The translations under genes and the position numbers were made by a program. From Paracoccus alkenifer (GTDB lineage Bacteria > Pseudomonadota > Alphaproteobacteria > Rhodobacterales > Rhodobacteraceae), in NCBI RefSeq assembly GCF_900108405.1, contig NZ_FNXG01000008.1, forward strand, positions 1-50,773: a stretch of 50,773 bases of DNA, given 5' to 3'. Below, piece by piece: positions 50,204-50,773 of the stretch. The stretch's first letter is position 1. The number at the start of each line of letters is the position of its first letter. The notes below the pieces were generated by a model. That model was not told the DNA's origin and made no database searches. It saw nothing but the letters and a program-made list of their open reading frames with translations.

Positions 50204-50773
50204 TCACAGTTTTTCGGTCAGTTCCGGCAGGACGTTGAAGATGTCTCCGACGATGCCGTAGTCGGCGATCTGGAAGATGGGGGCTTCCTCGTCCTTGTTG
50301 ATGGCGACGATGACCTTGCTGTCCTTCATCCCGGCCAGGTGCTGGATCGCGCCCGAGATGCCCGCGGCGATATACAGCTCCGGCGCCACCACCTTGCCGG
50401 TCTGCCCGACCTGCCAGTCGTTCGGGGCATAGCCCGAATCGACCGCCGCGCGGCTGGCGCCGACGGCGGCGCCCAGCTTGTCGGCCAGCGCCTCGATCAG
50501 GGCAAAGTTTTCCTTGGACCCCACCGCGCGCCCGCCCGAGACGATGCGCTTGGCCGAGGTCAGTTCCGGCCGGTCCGAGGCCGCCACCTTGTCCTCGACC
50601 CAGGACGACAGGCCCGGATCGTCGGCCAGCGCCGCGTCGGAAACCGAGGCCGCGCCGCCCTCGCCCGCCGCGTCGAAGCTGGCGGTGCGGATGGTCAGCA
50701 CTTTTTTCGGATCCGAGGATTTCACCGTCTGGATGGCGTTGCCGGCATAGATCGGGCGGGCGAAGGTGTCGGC
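50204..50773 (-). CDS. etfA: electron transfer flavoprotein alpha subunit, C-terminal part (runs off window)
   Basis: 189 residues are inside the window; the frame is open to the edge and the start lies beyond it. The sequence contains [25 protein letters not shown], then the FAD-binding domain [27 protein letters not shown] and [23 protein letters not shown]. This is textbook EtfA. It takes electrons from acyl-CoA dehydrogenases, of which this window encodes five, and passes them to ETF-quinone oxidoreductase. etfB would be expected just outside on the right. Confidence 0.96.
   Translation of the reverse strand, partial: ADTFARPIYAGNAIQTVKSSDPKKVLTIRTASFDAAGEGGAASVSDAALADDPGLSSWVEDKVAASDRPELTSAKRIVSGGRAVGSKENFALIEALADKLGAAVGASRAAVDSGYAPNDWQVGQTGKVVAPELYIAAGISGAIQHLAGMKDSKVIVAINKDEEAPIFQIADYGIVGDIFNVLPELTEKL

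Noticed and set aside
1..50773. CRISPR arrays, insertion sequences, tRNA or rRNA genes, phage genes
   Set aside because: I saw no regularly spaced repeats, transposase motifs, tRNA-like cloverleaf sequences or rRNA segments.

Overview
The window is high-GC DNA with short intergenic gaps, ATGA-type start/stop overlaps and GGAGG ribosome binding sites. Its TRAP and Liv-type transporters, MaoC/crotonase/SDR/acyl-CoA dehydrogenase enzymes and an EtfA point to an alphaproteobacterium, most likely Rhodobacterales (Paracoccus-like). That placement is inferred from gene content, not from a marker gene. I see no rRNA, tRNA, CRISPR, insertion sequence or broken gene. Almost the whole window is one catabolic island for CoA-activated, probably alicyclic and methyl-branched, carboxylic acids.

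Layout. 1-7.0 kb, minus strand: start of a BadF/BcrA/HgdC-type ATPase (cut by the window edge), TRAP DctM and DctQ, an orphan Liv-type binding protein, a two-domain MaoC hydratase and two acyl-CoA dehydrogenases, one resembling AliB (cyclohexanecarboxyl-CoA dehydrogenase). 7.0-8.4 kb, plus: MarR regulator and crotonase. 8.4-12.8 kb, minus: AttH/CrtC-like protein, DcaP-like porin, second MaoC hydratase, APH-type kinase. 12.9-19.0 kb, plus: HMG-CoA-synthase-like/DUF35 fusion, SCP2-type thiolase, itaconyl/mesaconyl-CoA-hydratase-like MaoC, CitE-type lyase, acyl-CoA dehydrogenase, SDR. 19.1-20.9 kb, minus: EamA exporter and tyrosine phosphatase. 21.2-26.2 kb, plus: LivHMGF plus acyl-CoA ligase. 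26.2-31.5 kb: 2,4-dienoyl-CoA reductase and BKACE (minus), BadH-like dehydrogenase and thioesterase (plus), MDR reductase and crotonase (minus). 31.6-38.1 kb, plus: SDR, AliA-like ligase, ACAD10/11-like dehydrogenase with partner kinase, nitroreductase, SDR. 38.1-40.8 kb, minus: DctP and ligase. 41.1-44.4 kb: alpha-methylacyl-CoA racemase, third MaoC hydratase, SDR (plus) and a VOC epimerase-like protein (minus). 44.6-46.7 kb, plus: PECR-like SDR and second DctP. 46.8-50.8 kb, minus: acyl-CoA dehydrogenase, CoA-transferase, BadI-like ring-opening hydrolase, EtfA (cut by the edge).

How it fits together (inference). Acids enter through the porin and TRAP/Liv importers and are activated by three AMP-forming ligases. 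AliA-, AliB-, BadH- and BadI-like proteins supply the cyclohexanecarboxylate logic: activation, ring desaturation, oxidation of the ring alcohol and hydrolytic ring opening to a pimelyl-CoA-type product. The racemase, four MaoC hydratases, dienoyl- and enoyl-CoA reductases, CitE-type lyase, BKACE and thiolase/HMGS-DUF35 system would handle methyl branches and side chains. Two APH-type kinases suggest phosphorylation-dependent removal of hydroxyl groups, as in the LvaA and ACAD10/11 systems. Electrons from five acyl-CoA dehydrogenases would go to ETF.

A recurring palindrome (ATATGC-NN-GCATAT or GCATAT-N-ATATGC) lies upstream of many of these scattered units. It suggests one regulon, plausibly controlled by the MarR protein at 7022-7555. 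The most original elements are this shared operator, the HMGS-DUF35 fusion that has lost HMG-CoA-synthase residues, the paired acyl kinases, and the mixed ring-opening plus branched-chain toolkit, which together suggest an uncharacterised terpenoid-like or naphthenic acid pathway.
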